Below, one piece after another: positions 1 through 8,109 of a stretch of 44,912 nt of DNA. The position numbers and the translations under genes are program-made. Every line of letters starts with the position of its first letter. Position 1 is the first letter of the stretch. The stretch is from JBCBJX01 sp964342855 (GTDB taxonomy: Bacteria > Pseudomonadota > Alphaproteobacteria > Caulobacterales > Parvularculaceae), in NCBI GenBank assembly GCA_964342855.1, contig CAYFIB010000023.1, forward strand, positions 1 to 44,912. Direction: 5' to 3'. The notes below the pieces were generated by a model, which saw only the letters and a list, made by a program, of their open reading frames with translations, was not told the DNA's origin and searched no databases.

Positions 1-1
1 G

Positions 2-106
2 AAAGGCGAATTTGTCGGCGGCTGCGACATCATCAAAGAGATGTTCGAGCAGGGTGAGTTGAAGACGTACTTCACCGACAACGGCGTCGCGCTGACGGCG
101 GCCTGA
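2..106 (+). CDS. grxD: Monothiol glutaredoxin (Grx4/GrxD type), 3' end only
   Basis: The window opens inside this gene; only the last 34 codons and the TGA stop are present. The visible residues GEFVGGCDIIKEMFEQGEL match the C-terminal part of monothiol glutaredoxins, where the GGCD segment helps bind glutathione. These proteins carry or transfer [2Fe-2S] clusters, usually with a BolA partner, in the cytoplasm. The CGFS active site lies upstream of the window and cannot be checked. The gene converges on the sulfotransferase with only 6 bases between the two stop codons. Confidence 0.88.
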   Translation, partial: KGEFVGGCDIIKEMFEQGELKTYFTDNGVALTAA

Positions 107-112
107 AGCCCC

Positions 113-958
113 CTACTCCATCACCTGAAAACCGGCGATGTCGGCGAATGCGTCGGCGTCGTCCTTCAGCCAGCTGCGCAGGCGCTCGATGAGCGCGTCG
201 GAAGCCTTTGGCGTCGGCTCCGTCAGGGCGGATTTGACCATCGACTGCACGGAGCCCGGCAACACGCGCTTCGCGAACGCCGCGACTTTCTGCATGCCCG
301 CTTCTCCGCCGAGAGCCGCGCGCGCCAACCGTCCGGCTGCGGAGAACTGATAGGATGAGTTCGCCGCGCGCGTCGGTTCGTCCTCCAGCCGATCCGGATC
401 GACGCCGAGATGGGCCGCCGCGGCGCGCGCCGTCTCCACGCCGCGCGTCTTCAGGTCCGCAAACGGAATGAAGAAGAACCGCTCGCGCGGGAAGAGTTTC
501 AGAAATTCGCCGATCTGAGCGGCGTAGCGGCTCGTCGCGACATACTGGCTGTCTTCGGAGATAGCTTCGTCGATGTCACGCGCCTCGCGTCCCGCGCGCG
601 CCTCATGCCAATAGGCCGAGATCGCCCGTGCGGCGGGGTCGCGCACGATGTAGAGAAAGCGCGCTTCGGGGAAATCGGCGTGCAGACGCGCCGGCACCGG
701 CCATGTCTCGCGGCCATCCAGATGCTCCGGGTGCGCCATGGTGTAGCTGGTGGAGGCGTCGAGCTGGACGTCGCCGATGGCGGGGAAACAGGCGTCGAAC
801 CAGCCCCGGCCCTTGGCGTATTGCGTCCAGTAGTATTGCGGCTCTTTCGGTTCGGAGACCGCGATGTCCGGATGGCGGGCGAGCAGCTCGGCGAGGGTCG
901 TCGTGCCGCTCTTCTGCGCGCCCAGCAAAAAGGCGCGGGCGGGCGTTTCGGACATCAT
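113..958 (-). CDS. Sulfotransferase family protein
   Basis: 281 residues. The N-terminal motif GAQKSGTTTLAELLARHP is the PAPS 5'-phosphosulfate loop of sulfotransferases, and YIVRDPAARAISAYWHEAR (about residues 102-120) is the 3'-phosphate-binding motif. The family transfers sulfate from PAPS to a hydroxyl or amino group, in bacteria usually on a glycan or lipid; the acceptor cannot be told here. No signal peptide or membrane segment is visible. There are two adjacent ATG codons (958 and 955) behind a GGGGCGGGG stretch, so the start is uncertain by one codon. It lies 28 bases downstream of rpsD on the same strand and could be read from the same transcript, although the functions are unrelated. 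Confidence 0.85.
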   Translation of the reverse strand: MMSETPARAFLLGAQKSGTTTLAELLARHPDIAVSEPKEPQYYWTQYAKGRGWFDACFPAIGDVQLDASTSYTMAHPEHLDGRETWPVPARLHADFPEARFLYIVRDPAARAISAYWHEARAGREARDIDEAISEDSQYVATSRYAAQIGEFLKLFPRERFFFIPFADLKTRGVETARAAAAHLGVDPDRLEDEPTRAANSSYQFSAAGRLARAALGGEAGMQKVAAFAKRVLPGSVQSMVKSALTEPTPKASDALIERLRSWLKDDADAFADIAGFQVME

Positions 959-986
959 CGGTCCCCGCCCCGCGCCCGGCGTCCGA

Positions 987-1604
987 TCAGGACGAGTAGA
1001 ATTCGACGACGAGGTTCGGTTCCATGGTGCACGGATACGGCACCTCGGCGAATTCCGGGATGCGCAGAAGGCTCGCCGTCATCGCTTTCGGATCGACCTC
1101 GACATAGTCCGGGATGTCGCGCTCAGCGAGCTGCAGCGCCTCGAGAACCAACGCCATGTTCTTGGAGCGGTCGCGGATTTCGACGACATCGCCCGGACGC
1201 AGACGGTAGGACGGAATGTTCGTCCGCACGCCGTTCACCTTCACATGGCCGTGGTTCACGAACTGACGCGCCGCGAAGATCGTCGGCACGAATTTGGCGC
1301 GGTAGACCAGCGCGTCGAGACGGCACTCGAGAAGACCGATGAGGTTCTCCGCGGTGTTGCCCTTGCGGCGGGCGGCTTCGGTGAAGATGCGGCGGAACTG
1401 CTTCTCGGTGATCGAACCGTAATAGCCCTTGAGCTTCTGCTTCGCCATGAGCTGCAGACCGAAGTCCGACAGTTTGCCCTTGCGGGCCTGGCCGTGCATG
1501 CCCGGCTTGTAATCGCGCTTGTTGAACGGCGATTTCGGGCGGCCCCAGACGTTCTCGCCAACCCGGCGGTCGAGCTTGTATTTCGCGGAAATGCGTTTTG
1601 ACAT
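987..1604 (-). CDS. rpsD: 30S ribosomal protein S4
   Basis: 205 residues beginning MSKRISAKYKLDRRVGENVWG, the usual length for S4 in this group. The N-terminal domain is followed by the S4 RNA-binding domain (about residues 95-160: LECRLDALVYRAKF, ARQFVNHGHVKVNG, YRLRPGDVVEI). It binds 16S rRNA and nucleates assembly of the small subunit. The reading frame stays open 46 codons further upstream, but the conserved S4 N-terminus begins at the ATG at 1602-1604, so that start is chosen. No convincing Shine-Dalgarno sequence precedes it. A perfect small hairpin (1621-1636) sits in the leader, which may matter because S4 often controls its own translation in other bacteria. Confidence 0.97.
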   Translation of the reverse strand: MSKRISAKYKLDRRVGENVWGRPKSPFNKRDYKPGMHGQARKGKLSDFGLQLMAKQKLKGYYGSITEKQFRRIFTEAARRKGNTAENLIGLLECRLDALVYRAKFVPTIFAARQFVNHGHVKVNGVRTNIPSYRLRPGDVVEIRDRSKNMALVLEALQLAERDIPDYVEVDPKAMTASLLRIPEFAEVPYPCTMEPNLVVEFYSS

Positions 1605-1620
1605 GAATTCATAGACGCCG

Positions 1621-1636
1621 ACCCTCAATCGAGGGT
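1621..1636 (-). promoter_or_regulatory. Small hairpin in the rpsD leader
   Basis: A perfect 6-bp stem (ACCCTC / GAGGGT) with a 4-nt loop lies 16 nt upstream of the rpsD start codon, and no Shine-Dalgarno sequence is apparent between them. It could be part of an autogenous S4 control site, but that is inference; the element is too small to identify by itself. Confidence 0.35.
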
Positions 1637-1727
1637 GAAGCGGCGTTCCTTCCATCTGCGCGGCCCGGCGCCGGCCCGATGCCGACGCGATCTCAACGGC
1701 GGTTCTCGCGCGAACCCGTATAAAGAA

Positions 1728-1762
1728 GCGCGGGCGATACACGCCCGCGCCGCAGAGGTCAA
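1728..1762 (-). promoter_or_regulatory. Candidate rpsD promoter, overlapping a GC-rich hairpin
   Basis: On the minus strand, TTGACC (1762-1757) is followed after 17 bases by TATCGC (1739-1734), a plausible sigma-70 type promoter for rpsD. The -10 side overlaps a perfect 9-bp stem-loop, GCGCGGGCG (1728-1736) with CGCCCGCGC (1742-1750). On the minus strand this hairpin is followed by TTCTTTATA, so the same stretch could instead be a second terminator for the upstream TonB-dependent receptor. Confidence 0.35.
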
Positions 1763-1789
1763 GAAATGGCCCGCGCAGAAGCGCGGGCC
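1761..1789 (-). terminator. Terminator hairpin after the TonB-dependent receptor gene
   Basis: A perfect 9-bp stem, GGCCCGCGC (1768-1776) with GCGCGGGCC (1781-1789) and a 4-nt loop, lies 21 bases past the receptor stop codon. On the minus strand it is followed by ATTTCTT, a modest U-rich tail. Confidence 0.6.
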
Positions 1790-1810
1790 GGTCGGAAGGC
1801 GACGAAGCGA

Positions 1811-4800
1811 TCAGAATGTTTTCTGAACGCCGACGTAGAAGAAACGTCCCCGCGGCCCCGCCGGTCGTGAAAGCGTTCCGAGATAAGGCTCAACCTCCAG
1901 CAAGTTGTTCACGCCGCCGTAGATGCTCAGCGATTCGCCGAACTGGTACTGCGCTGAAATATCGTGGACGAACCCGCTGCCTGTATCTGTCAGGTTTGAG
2001 AAGGTCGGGTCCGTGACCAGGTCCTCATTTTCAATTCCAGGAAGCAGCTGAGACGTTTCATAGCGCCCGCTCCAGCCCAGAACGAGGTCTCCAAGATACC
2101 AATCGGCGCCGAAGTTCATGATCCAAGTCGGAAGCCCGAATTCGCCGAGACGATCATCAACGTCCGACAGATCCGCCGGATCCGGGAATTCGTCATACTT
2201 CAAAAACCGCGTGCCGACAGCGCTGAGACGCAGTTCTCCAAGATCAACCGAGCTGATAAACGACGGCACATCGAATTCATAGGTGACGCTCCAGTCCACG
2301 CCCGCCGTTTCAACTGCGCCAAGGTTGATTTCACCTGCGACGAAACCAGTGATGAAGCCATCGGTCGGATCACGGAAGATTTGATCGCAGAACTGGTTAT
2401 TGATCGACGGCAGGTCAACGCAATTCGAGGCGATATCGAACGGGTCAAGCGTGTCGATCAGCCCTTTAATCTCAATACTGTAGTAGTCGACGACCACAGT
2501 CAGGCCGTCGAGAAGGCCGCCAAAGTCGCCGTTTGGTCGGTAAACAGCCCCCACAGTAAAGGTATCGGCCTCTTCCTCTGAAAGGTTTGGATTCCCGCCA
2601 GAAAGCCCGGGAACAAACGCTGAGTTGAAGTTCGTTGACAAGAAGCCTGGCGCAACGAACAGTAGGCAGTTTTGCTCACGGAATTCAGACCCGGAGTTGA
2701 TAAGGTTGGGGTTACATGGGTCTTCCGTCGCGCCGATCGCATCAGGCTGCAGCGGCGAAAACAGTTCGCTGATATTCGGCGCACGAACCGAAGTAGAAAC
2801 AGTGCCCCGGAGCGTAAGGCTTTCAACCGGCAAATACCGGAACCCGAGGGCGGAGGCGGTTGTCGTGCCAATGGTTGTGTAGTTTGACCAACGCGCCGAC
2901 CCCTTGAACTCAAGATACTTCACTAAAGGAAGGTCCGAAAGAAGCGGGACATTACCTTCGACGAAGGCTTCCGACACTTCGTATTCGCCGCCCGCAGGGA
3001 ACGTGGGACCGGAGTTGTTCGATCCGAACGTAAGGCCAGACTGAACAAGTCCGTCAGGGGTAAAGTCGCTCTGTTCCTTACGATTCTCAAACCCGAGCGC
3101 GAAGCCGATCGGTCCCGCCGGAAGCTCGAAAAACGCCGAAGTGTCGCCCGCGAGGGTCGCTAGGAACACTTCCTGCGTCAGAACAGTCGTTTGCGTCGTA
3201 GGCAAGAACGCAAATGCGGCCGCCTCCGCTGTAATGGCGTTCTCGCCAAAAATATTGATCGGAACGCATTGTCCGTCGCCAGGTACGAACGTTTTGATCG
3301 TCGTGTCCGTAGACGGAAAGTCTGGAGCGCCCGGAACAGCGTTCGGATCGATGTCGGAACGGCAAACGATCTCCCCGGATGGCGCGCGAACAGCGTCGAT
3401 CCCGGCGAAAAATCGGTCTTCGATCCGGGTATTCTCAGTAGTCGTACGCGCATCGGTACGACCGTAGTTGTATGAGACTTCGTAATCGAGGCCGAACGGA
3501 AGCTCACCTTTAACCCCGCCGACAATCCGGAACGTGTAACGCTCAGATCTCGGATTCGGCAGCGCCAAGGTGTCGAGCGTGTCGCGCGAAATGACGATCT
3601 GCGGGTCTAGTCCCTCACCCCGAAGCGTGGCGATTTGAGCTTGGAGTTCGGCCGGTATGAACGGGTTGTCCAGCGCGATGGGAATATCGTCATTGAAGCC
3701 GTTCACCTGACCTGTATCGCGGGTGTCAGTGTACGCGAACTTCGTTTCAGCAAAAAAATCCGCATAGTCATTAAGCGCATAAGACGTATTGAAATTAATT
3801 GACACACGGTTTTGATCGGGCAGTATCAGTTCGTTATCAGGATTTGCGGCGATAGCGTCGCCGCCGATCGCCTCAAACGGCCCGATGAAAAAGTTTCCCG
3901 GCACATAGGGGCGCAAAACGCCGTTATCAAAAACCTGACAGGTTGGTATTGCAGCGGCGCCCAATGTATCGCACCCGACCTGCCCCCCATTAAACGCGGA
4001 TTCCACGAATGCGCTCGCCCCACCGTCGCCAAGCGCGATGATGCCGAAACGGCTGGAAATCGGAAGGGTTAGATTGGGGACGAACGTGTTCGAAAAACCG
4101 GGATCGATCCCTAGAGCGGCGGCGAGGTCCGGCGTATTCTGCACCCGGCTGAATAAGCCCGATCCTGCGAAGTCCCGATCACCTGCTAATACCGGCTCCG
4201 TCGTTGTGTACTCGATAGCGAAAACAGCGTCTCCACGACCGTCATCAAACGTCCACCCGTTCGCGATGGCGACAACCAACTCCTCAGCGTCGCTGTCATC
4301 TGAGATCCCGGCCTGAATCCGGGTCTCCAGACCGTCGAAAGTGGCTCCGTCGCGCGTGATAAAGTTGACAACGCCCGTCACGGCGTCAGCGCCGTAAATC
4401 GAAGATGCACCGCCGGTCAGAATCTCAACGCGACCGAGTAAGGCCGACGAGATCGTGTTTACATCGACGGCCGCCTGCCCGCTGGTTCCAGCTACATGTC
4501 GGCGCCCATTCTCAAGCACCAGAGTTCTTCTGATACCTAAGCTGCGGAGATTCAAGAACCCGATGCCAAGATCGGAATCATCCGTCCCAGCATTATTAAA
4601 AGCCGAAAAACTTCCGGGCAGCGATCCCTGAAGCGCGGGCGTCTCACGCAGCAACGTGGTGATATCTAACTGGCCGGAGGTTGTTATGTCGCTCCCGGAA
4701 ATTGATTGAACCGGGCTGGCGGCTGAAAGATTGCTGTCCGTCGCGATCCGCGAGCCGGTAACGATGATCAGATCGTCGGCGCCGTCGTCCGTTTCCGCGT

Positions 4801-4891
4801 CCTGCGCCCAGGCCGGCGCTGCAACCGCCAATGCCAGAATGCTCGCCGCGCCCGCGAACCCGCGTGCGACGCCCCAGTTTTTGAATGTCAT
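1811..4891 (-). CDS. TonB-dependent outer-membrane receptor, large type
   Basis: 1026 residues from the chosen start. The protein begins MTFKNWGVARGFAGAASILA and continues to a cleavage site after APAWAQ, a clear signal peptide. The frame is open 27 codons further upstream, but this ATG has both the signal peptide and a GAGGG ribosome binding site. A TonB box-like DDLIIVTGSRI follows, then the plug domain (about residues 55-180; LRSLGIRRTLVLENGRR, GRVEILTGGASSIYGADA, GVVNFITR). The rest is a 22-strand barrel ending in the aromatic terminus FYVGVQKTF. Such receptors import bulky ligands across the outer membrane with energy from TonB-ExbBD. The long form is common in alphaproteobacteria with many such receptors, and the ligand cannot be predicted. 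The gene is visibly poorer in GC than its neighbours (about 42% across 3721-3840), which may reflect transfer. Confidence 0.93.
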   Translation of the reverse strand: MTFKNWGVARGFAGAASILALAVAAPAWAQDAETDDGADDLIIVTGSRIATDSNLSAASPVQSISGSDITTSGQLDITTLLRETPALQGSLPGSFSAFNNAGTDDSDLGIGFLNLRSLGIRRTLVLENGRRHVAGTSGQAAVDVNTISSALLGRVEILTGGASSIYGADAVTGVVNFITRDGATFDGLETRIQAGISDDSDAEELVVAIANGWTFDDGRGDAVFAIEYTTTEPVLAGDRDFAGSGLFSRVQNTPDLAAALGIDPGFSNTFVPNLTLPISSRFGIIALGDGGASAFVESAFNGGQVGCDTLGAAAIPTCQVFDNGVLRPYVPGNFFIGPFEAIGGDAIAANPDNELILPDQNRVSINFNTSYALNDYADFFAETKFAYTDTRDTGQVNGFNDDIPIALDNPFIPAELQAQIATLRGEGLDPQIVISRDTLDTLALPNPRSERYTFRIVGGVKGELPFGLDYEVSYNYGRTDARTTTENTRIEDRFFAGIDAVRAPSGEIVCRSDIDPNAVPGAPDFPSTDTTIKTFVPGDGQCVPINIFGENAITAEAAAFAFLPTTQTTVLTQEVFLATLAGDTSAFFELPAGPIGFALGFENRKEQSDFTPDGLVQSGLTFGSNNSGPTFPAGGEYEVSEAFVEGNVPLLSDLPLVKYLEFKGSARWSNYTTIGTTTASALGFRYLPVESLTLRGTVSTSVRAPNISELFSPLQPDAIGATEDPCNPNLINSGSEFREQNCLLFVAPGFLSTNFNSAFVPGLSGGNPNLSEEEADTFTVGAVYRPNGDFGGLLDGLTVVVDYYSIEIKGLIDTLDPFDIASNCVDLPSINNQFCDQIFRDPTDGFITGFVAGEINLGAVETAGVDWSVTYEFDVPSFISSVDLGELRLSAVGTRFLKYDEFPDPADLSDVDDRLGEFGLPTWIMNFGADWYLGDLVLGWSGRYETSQLLPGIENEDLVTDPTFSNLTDTGSGFVHDISAQYQFGESLSIYGGVNNLLEVEPYLGTLSRPAGPRGRFFYVGVQKTF

Positions 4892-5173
4892 GACCCTCAG
4901 CCTTTCATACCGCTTGATGCCGCTGTTTCCGAAAGCATCGGCCCTATCGAGCTCTCTTCGCTTCCGCAGCAATCATGACACTTCGATTACGGGCTCGCTG
5001 CAATGCAGCAGCTCAGTTTTGGCAGGAATTCCGGTTAACATTGGCGTGATCAGCCAAGCACTGTGCTGGATGCGCCACATCCTTGCGTATCTTACGTGCG
5101 TGCAATCTATTTTGCTGCCTACCACATTAGTTTCATGTGAAATTGTCGAAAATTCTACCGCGTTGCAGCGCGC
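4892..5173. other. AT-richer upstream region of the receptor gene
   Basis: This 282-base gap between the receptor start and the stop codon of the TrmJ-like gene contains no credible reading frame and no RNA gene that I recognise. It is more AT-rich than the surroundings. It holds a short dyad, TTTCA-TG-TGAAA (5131-5142), and probably carries the promoter of the receptor, but I could not pick -10 and -35 elements with confidence. Confidence 0.4.
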
Positions 5174-5932
5174 CTAGTCCCTCGCGACACGCGCCCTCCC
5201 CCGCCCCAGCGCCAACGCCTTCACGACGCCGCGGAGGGTTTGGGTCTCCTGGGCTGTCAGCCCGGCGCGCGTGAGCGCGGAGCGAATATTGCGCGCCATC
5301 ACCTCGCGCTTTTCCGGCGGGTGGAAATAGCCGGCGCGCTCCAGTTCGCCTTCGAGATGCTCGAACAGGCGCTCCAGGTCCTGCTTCTCCGTGGGCCAGC
5401 GATCCGCCAGTCGGCTTTCGAAGACCGGCTCAAGGGCCGCCGCCTTTCCCCATTCATAGGCGAAGACCAGCACGGCCTGCCCGAGATTGAGGGAGGAGAA
5501 GTCCGGGTTGACCGGGATGGTCATGATGGCGTCGCAGCGCGCGACATCGTCGGTCGCAAGGCCCGCACGCTCGCCGCCGAAAAGGATCGCCGTTCGTTCC
5601 CCCGCCGCCGAGCGTCGGCTCAGCTCCGCCGCCGATTCTTCAGGCGAGAGCACAGGAAGCGACAGCTCACGGTTCCGCGCGGTCGTCGCAACGGCGAACT
5701 GAACGTCGGCGAGCGCGTCGCCGCTCGCCTCGAACACGCGCGCCGCATCAAGCACGCGCCCTGCCCCTGCGGAGTTGGCCACCGCCGCGTCGTTCGGCCA
5801 TCCGTCGCGCGGGGCGACGATGCGCATGGCCGAAAGCTCGAAATTCAGCATGGCGCGCGCCGCCGCGCCGATATTTTCGCCCATTTGCGGAGCGATAAGC
5901 GTCACGATCGGCTGTCGGCCGGTCTCTGTCAT
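5174..5932 (-). CDS. TrmJ-like tRNA/rRNA 2'-O-methyltransferase (SpoU/SPOUT family)
   Basis: 252 residues. The SPOUT fold markers are visible: PQMGENIGAAARAMLNF (residues 11-27), ILFGGERAGL, and the knot segment IPVNPDFSSLNLGQAVLVFAYE, where the SAM-binding trefoil knot forms. TrmJ enzymes 2'-O-methylate position 32 of several tRNAs using S-adenosylmethionine. The length and order of motifs match TrmJ better than the shorter TrmL, but substrate is inferred from family only. The ATG at 5932 has a GGCGGAAAG sequence upstream. It diverges from icd with a 171-base intergenic region. Confidence 0.88.
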   Translation of the reverse strand: MTETGRQPIVTLIAPQMGENIGAAARAMLNFELSAMRIVAPRDGWPNDAAVANSAGAGRVLDAARVFEASGDALADVQFAVATTARNRELSLPVLSPEESAAELSRRSAAGERTAILFGGERAGLATDDVARCDAIMTIPVNPDFSSLNLGQAVLVFAYEWGKAAALEPVFESRLADRWPTEKQDLERLFEHLEGELERAGYFHPPEKREVMARNIRSALTRAGLTAQETQTLRGVVKALALGRGRARVARD

Positions 5933-6103
5933 TGTCGGTCTTTCCGCCTTGTCGCGGCGCGCCCTTTTGCACCCGGATGGGCGGTGCTATAGCCCGCCTC
6001 GCACCCCATGGCGCGCGCCCGCGCGCCTTTGCGCGCGCGGCTTCCAACCGGTCGAACGGGATGAAACGCGCCTTCCATAATCGACGCGAGGGCTAAGACA
6101 CTC

Positions 6104-7324
6104 ATGACGAAAATCAAAGTCGACAATCCGGTCGTCGAGCTCGACGGCGACGAGATGACCCGCATCATCTGGGCGCTGATCAAAGAAAAGCTCATCCACC
6201 CCTATCTCGACATCGACCTGAAATATTACGACCTCGGCATCGAGGCGCGGGACGAAACCGACGACCAGATCACCATCGACGCAGCCAACGCCATCAAGGA
6301 ATACGGCGTCGGCGTGAAGTGCGCGACCATCACGCCGGACGAAGCGCGCGTTGAGGAGTTCAACCTCAAGCAGATGTGGCGTTCGCCGAACGGCACCATC
6401 CGCAACATCCTCGGCGGCGTCGTCTTCCGCGAACCGATCATCATCTCCAACGTGCCGCGGCTCGTGCCGGGCTGGACGCAGCCGATCATCATCGGCCGCC
6501 ACGCCTATGGCGACCAATACCGCGCGACCGACTTCCTCTTCCCGGGCAAGGGCAAGATCTCGATCAAATGGGAAGGCGAAAGCGGCGAGATCCAGGAATA
6601 CGAAGTCTTCGACGCGCCGGGCTCCGGCATCTCGATGGCGATGTACAATCTCGACGATTCCATTCGCGACTTCGCCCGCGCCTGCTTCAACTACGGCCTG
6701 CAGCGGAAGTACCCAGTCTATCTGTCGACCAAGAACACCATCATGAAAAAATACGATGGTCGGTTCAAAGACCTTTTCCAGGAAATCTGGGAGACGGAAT
6801 TCAAAGACCAGTTCGCCGCTTTCAACGGCACCTACGAACACCGCCTCATCGACGACATGGTCGCCTCCTGCCTGAAATGGTCCGGCGGCTATGTGTGGGC
6901 GTGTAAGAACTATGACGGCGACGTGCAGTCCGACACCGTCGCACAGGGCTTCGGCTCGCTCGGCCTTATGACCTCGGTCCTGATGACGCCGGACGGCAAG
7001 ACGGTGGAAGCCGAAGCCGCCCACGGCACCGTCACGCGCCACTATCGCAACCACCAGAAAGGTCAGGAGACCTCCACCAACTCCATCGCGTCCATCTACG
7101 CCTGGACGCGCGGCCTCGCCCACCGCGGCAAGCTCGACGGCAACGACAAGCTGATCGCCTTCGCGAACCTGCTTGAGAAAACGATCATCAAGACCGTGGA
7201 ATCCGGCGCGATGACGAAAGACCTCGCCCTACTTATCGGCGCGGAGCAGTCTTGGCTGTCGACCTCCGGCTTCCTCGACAAGGTCGCCGCGAACTTTGAA
7301 ACGGCGATGTCGAAAGAACTCTGA
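6104..7324 (+). CDS. icd: NADP-dependent isocitrate dehydrogenase, homodimeric
   Basis: 406 residues. It oxidatively decarboxylates isocitrate to 2-oxoglutarate in the TCA cycle, producing NADPH. The sequence is of the eukaryote-like homodimeric type: MTKIKVDNPVVELDGDEMTR at the N-terminus, the isocitrate-binding segment SPNGTIRNILGG (about residues 94-105), metal-ligand region YDGDVQSDTVAQGFGSLGLM, and EAAHGTVTRHYR near the NADP site. The length is normal. The start has GAGGG about 11 bases upstream. It is monocistronic as far as can be seen, and is followed by a hairpin-rich spacer. Confidence 0.97.
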   Translation: MTKIKVDNPVVELDGDEMTRIIWALIKEKLIHPYLDIDLKYYDLGIEARDETDDQITIDAANAIKEYGVGVKCATITPDEARVEEFNLKQMWRSPNGTIRNILGGVVFREPIIISNVPRLVPGWTQPIIIGRHAYGDQYRATDFLFPGKGKISIKWEGESGEIQEYEVFDAPGSGISMAMYNLDDSIRDFARACFNYGLQRKYPVYLSTKNTIMKKYDGRFKDLFQEIWETEFKDQFAAFNGTYEHRLIDDMVASCLKWSGGYVWACKNYDGDVQSDTVAQGFGSLGLMTSVLMTPDGKTVEAEAAHGTVTRHYRNHQKGQETSTNSIASIYAWTRGLAHRGKLDGNDKLIAFANLLEKTIIKTVESGAMTKDLALLIGAEQSWLSTSGFLDKVAANFETAMSKEL

Positions 7325-7333
7325 CGCGTTTCG

Positions 7334-7375
7334 CCGCGCGGGCGGGTCCGTTGATCGACGGACCGCTTGCGCGGC
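7334..7375 (+). terminator. Nested stem-loop after icd, possible terminator
   Basis: GGTCCGT (7345-7351) pairs with ACGGACC (7358-7364) around a 6-nt loop, and an outer pair CCGCGC (7334-7339) with GCGCGG (7370-7375) can extend the structure. There is no U-tract, so it may only protect the 3' end. Confidence 0.4.
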
Positions 7376-7425
7376 GGCGCTTTCAAGCGTCACCCTTCCG
7401 TCATCAAATAGCGGGAGGTCCACCC

Positions 7426-8061
7426 ATGAAACCGTTTGTCTACGCCCTGTCGGCTGGCGTCGTCGCTCTGTCTGGCGCCGCCATCGCATCTGAAAAATCC
7501 TATTCCGAAACCGGCTTCACGCGCATCGCCGCCGCCGCCGGCGTCGATGTGGTGATCGAAGTCGGCGACGACTTTGCGATCGTCGCGGAAACCGAGGAAG
7601 GCGACTTCGACCACCTGGTTGTTCAGCTCTCCGGCGACACCCTCAAGGTGAAGGTCGACCGCAAGAAGCGTCGCAGATGGAAGCGCGAGCACGAGTTCGT
7701 CGTGCGCATATCCCTTCCGTCGCTCGTCGGTCTCGACGTCTCCTCGGGCGCGGATGTCGTCGCCAAAGGCATAGACAGCGACATGTTCGAACTGGAGGTC
7801 TCCTCCGGCGCGGACGCCGATGTCTCCGGTCGCTGCGGCGAAGCGGAAATCGACGTCTCCTCAGGCGCCGACGCCCATGCGCGCGGTCTTGAATGCCGCA
7901 TCGTGCGCGCCGAAGCCTCGTCCGGCTCCGACGCCATCGTCTTCGCCAGCGAGGAAGTCGAAGCTGACGCCTCCTCCGGCGGCGACGTGACGGTCTATGG
8001 CGGCCCGCGAATCGTCGATATCGACACCTCGTCCGGCGGCGACGTTTCGATCCGCAATTGA
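7426..8061 (+). CDS. Secreted DUF2807 (GIN domain) repeat protein
   Basis: 211 residues. A signal peptide (MKPFVYALSAGVVALSGAAIAS) is followed by a DUF2807 domain, the putative head domain of auto-transporter-like adhesins. From about residue 100 to the end it carries six tandem units built around SSGADV or SSGGDV, each about 18-22 residues apart, which fits a right-handed beta-helix. The start at 7426 is preferred over an upstream ATG in frame because it begins the signal peptide and follows GGGAGG. The protein should be periplasmic or exported. No function is established for the family in these bacteria. It stands alone between icd and recQ. Confidence 0.85.
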   Translation: MKPFVYALSAGVVALSGAAIASEKSYSETGFTRIAAAAGVDVVIEVGDDFAIVAETEEGDFDHLVVQLSGDTLKVKVDRKKRRRWKREHEFVVRISLPSLVGLDVSSGADVVAKGIDSDMFELEVSSGADADVSGRCGEAEIDVSSGADAHARGLECRIVRAEASSGSDAIVFASEEVEADASSGGDVTVYGGPRIVDIDTSSGGDVSIRN

Positions 8062-8109
8062 CCCCGATTTGAGGACGCGCGGACGGGGCGAGTCTGTTAG
8101 GTTCGCCCC

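Noticed and set aside
410..1342. A 310-codon open frame on the plus strand across the sulfotransferase and rpsD
   Set aside because: It runs antisense to two clear genes and has an Arg/Gly/Ala-rich composition typical of chance frames in GC-rich DNA.
5987..7123. A 378-codon open frame antisense to icd
   Set aside because: It mirrors the codon pattern of icd on the other strand and shows no recognisable domain.
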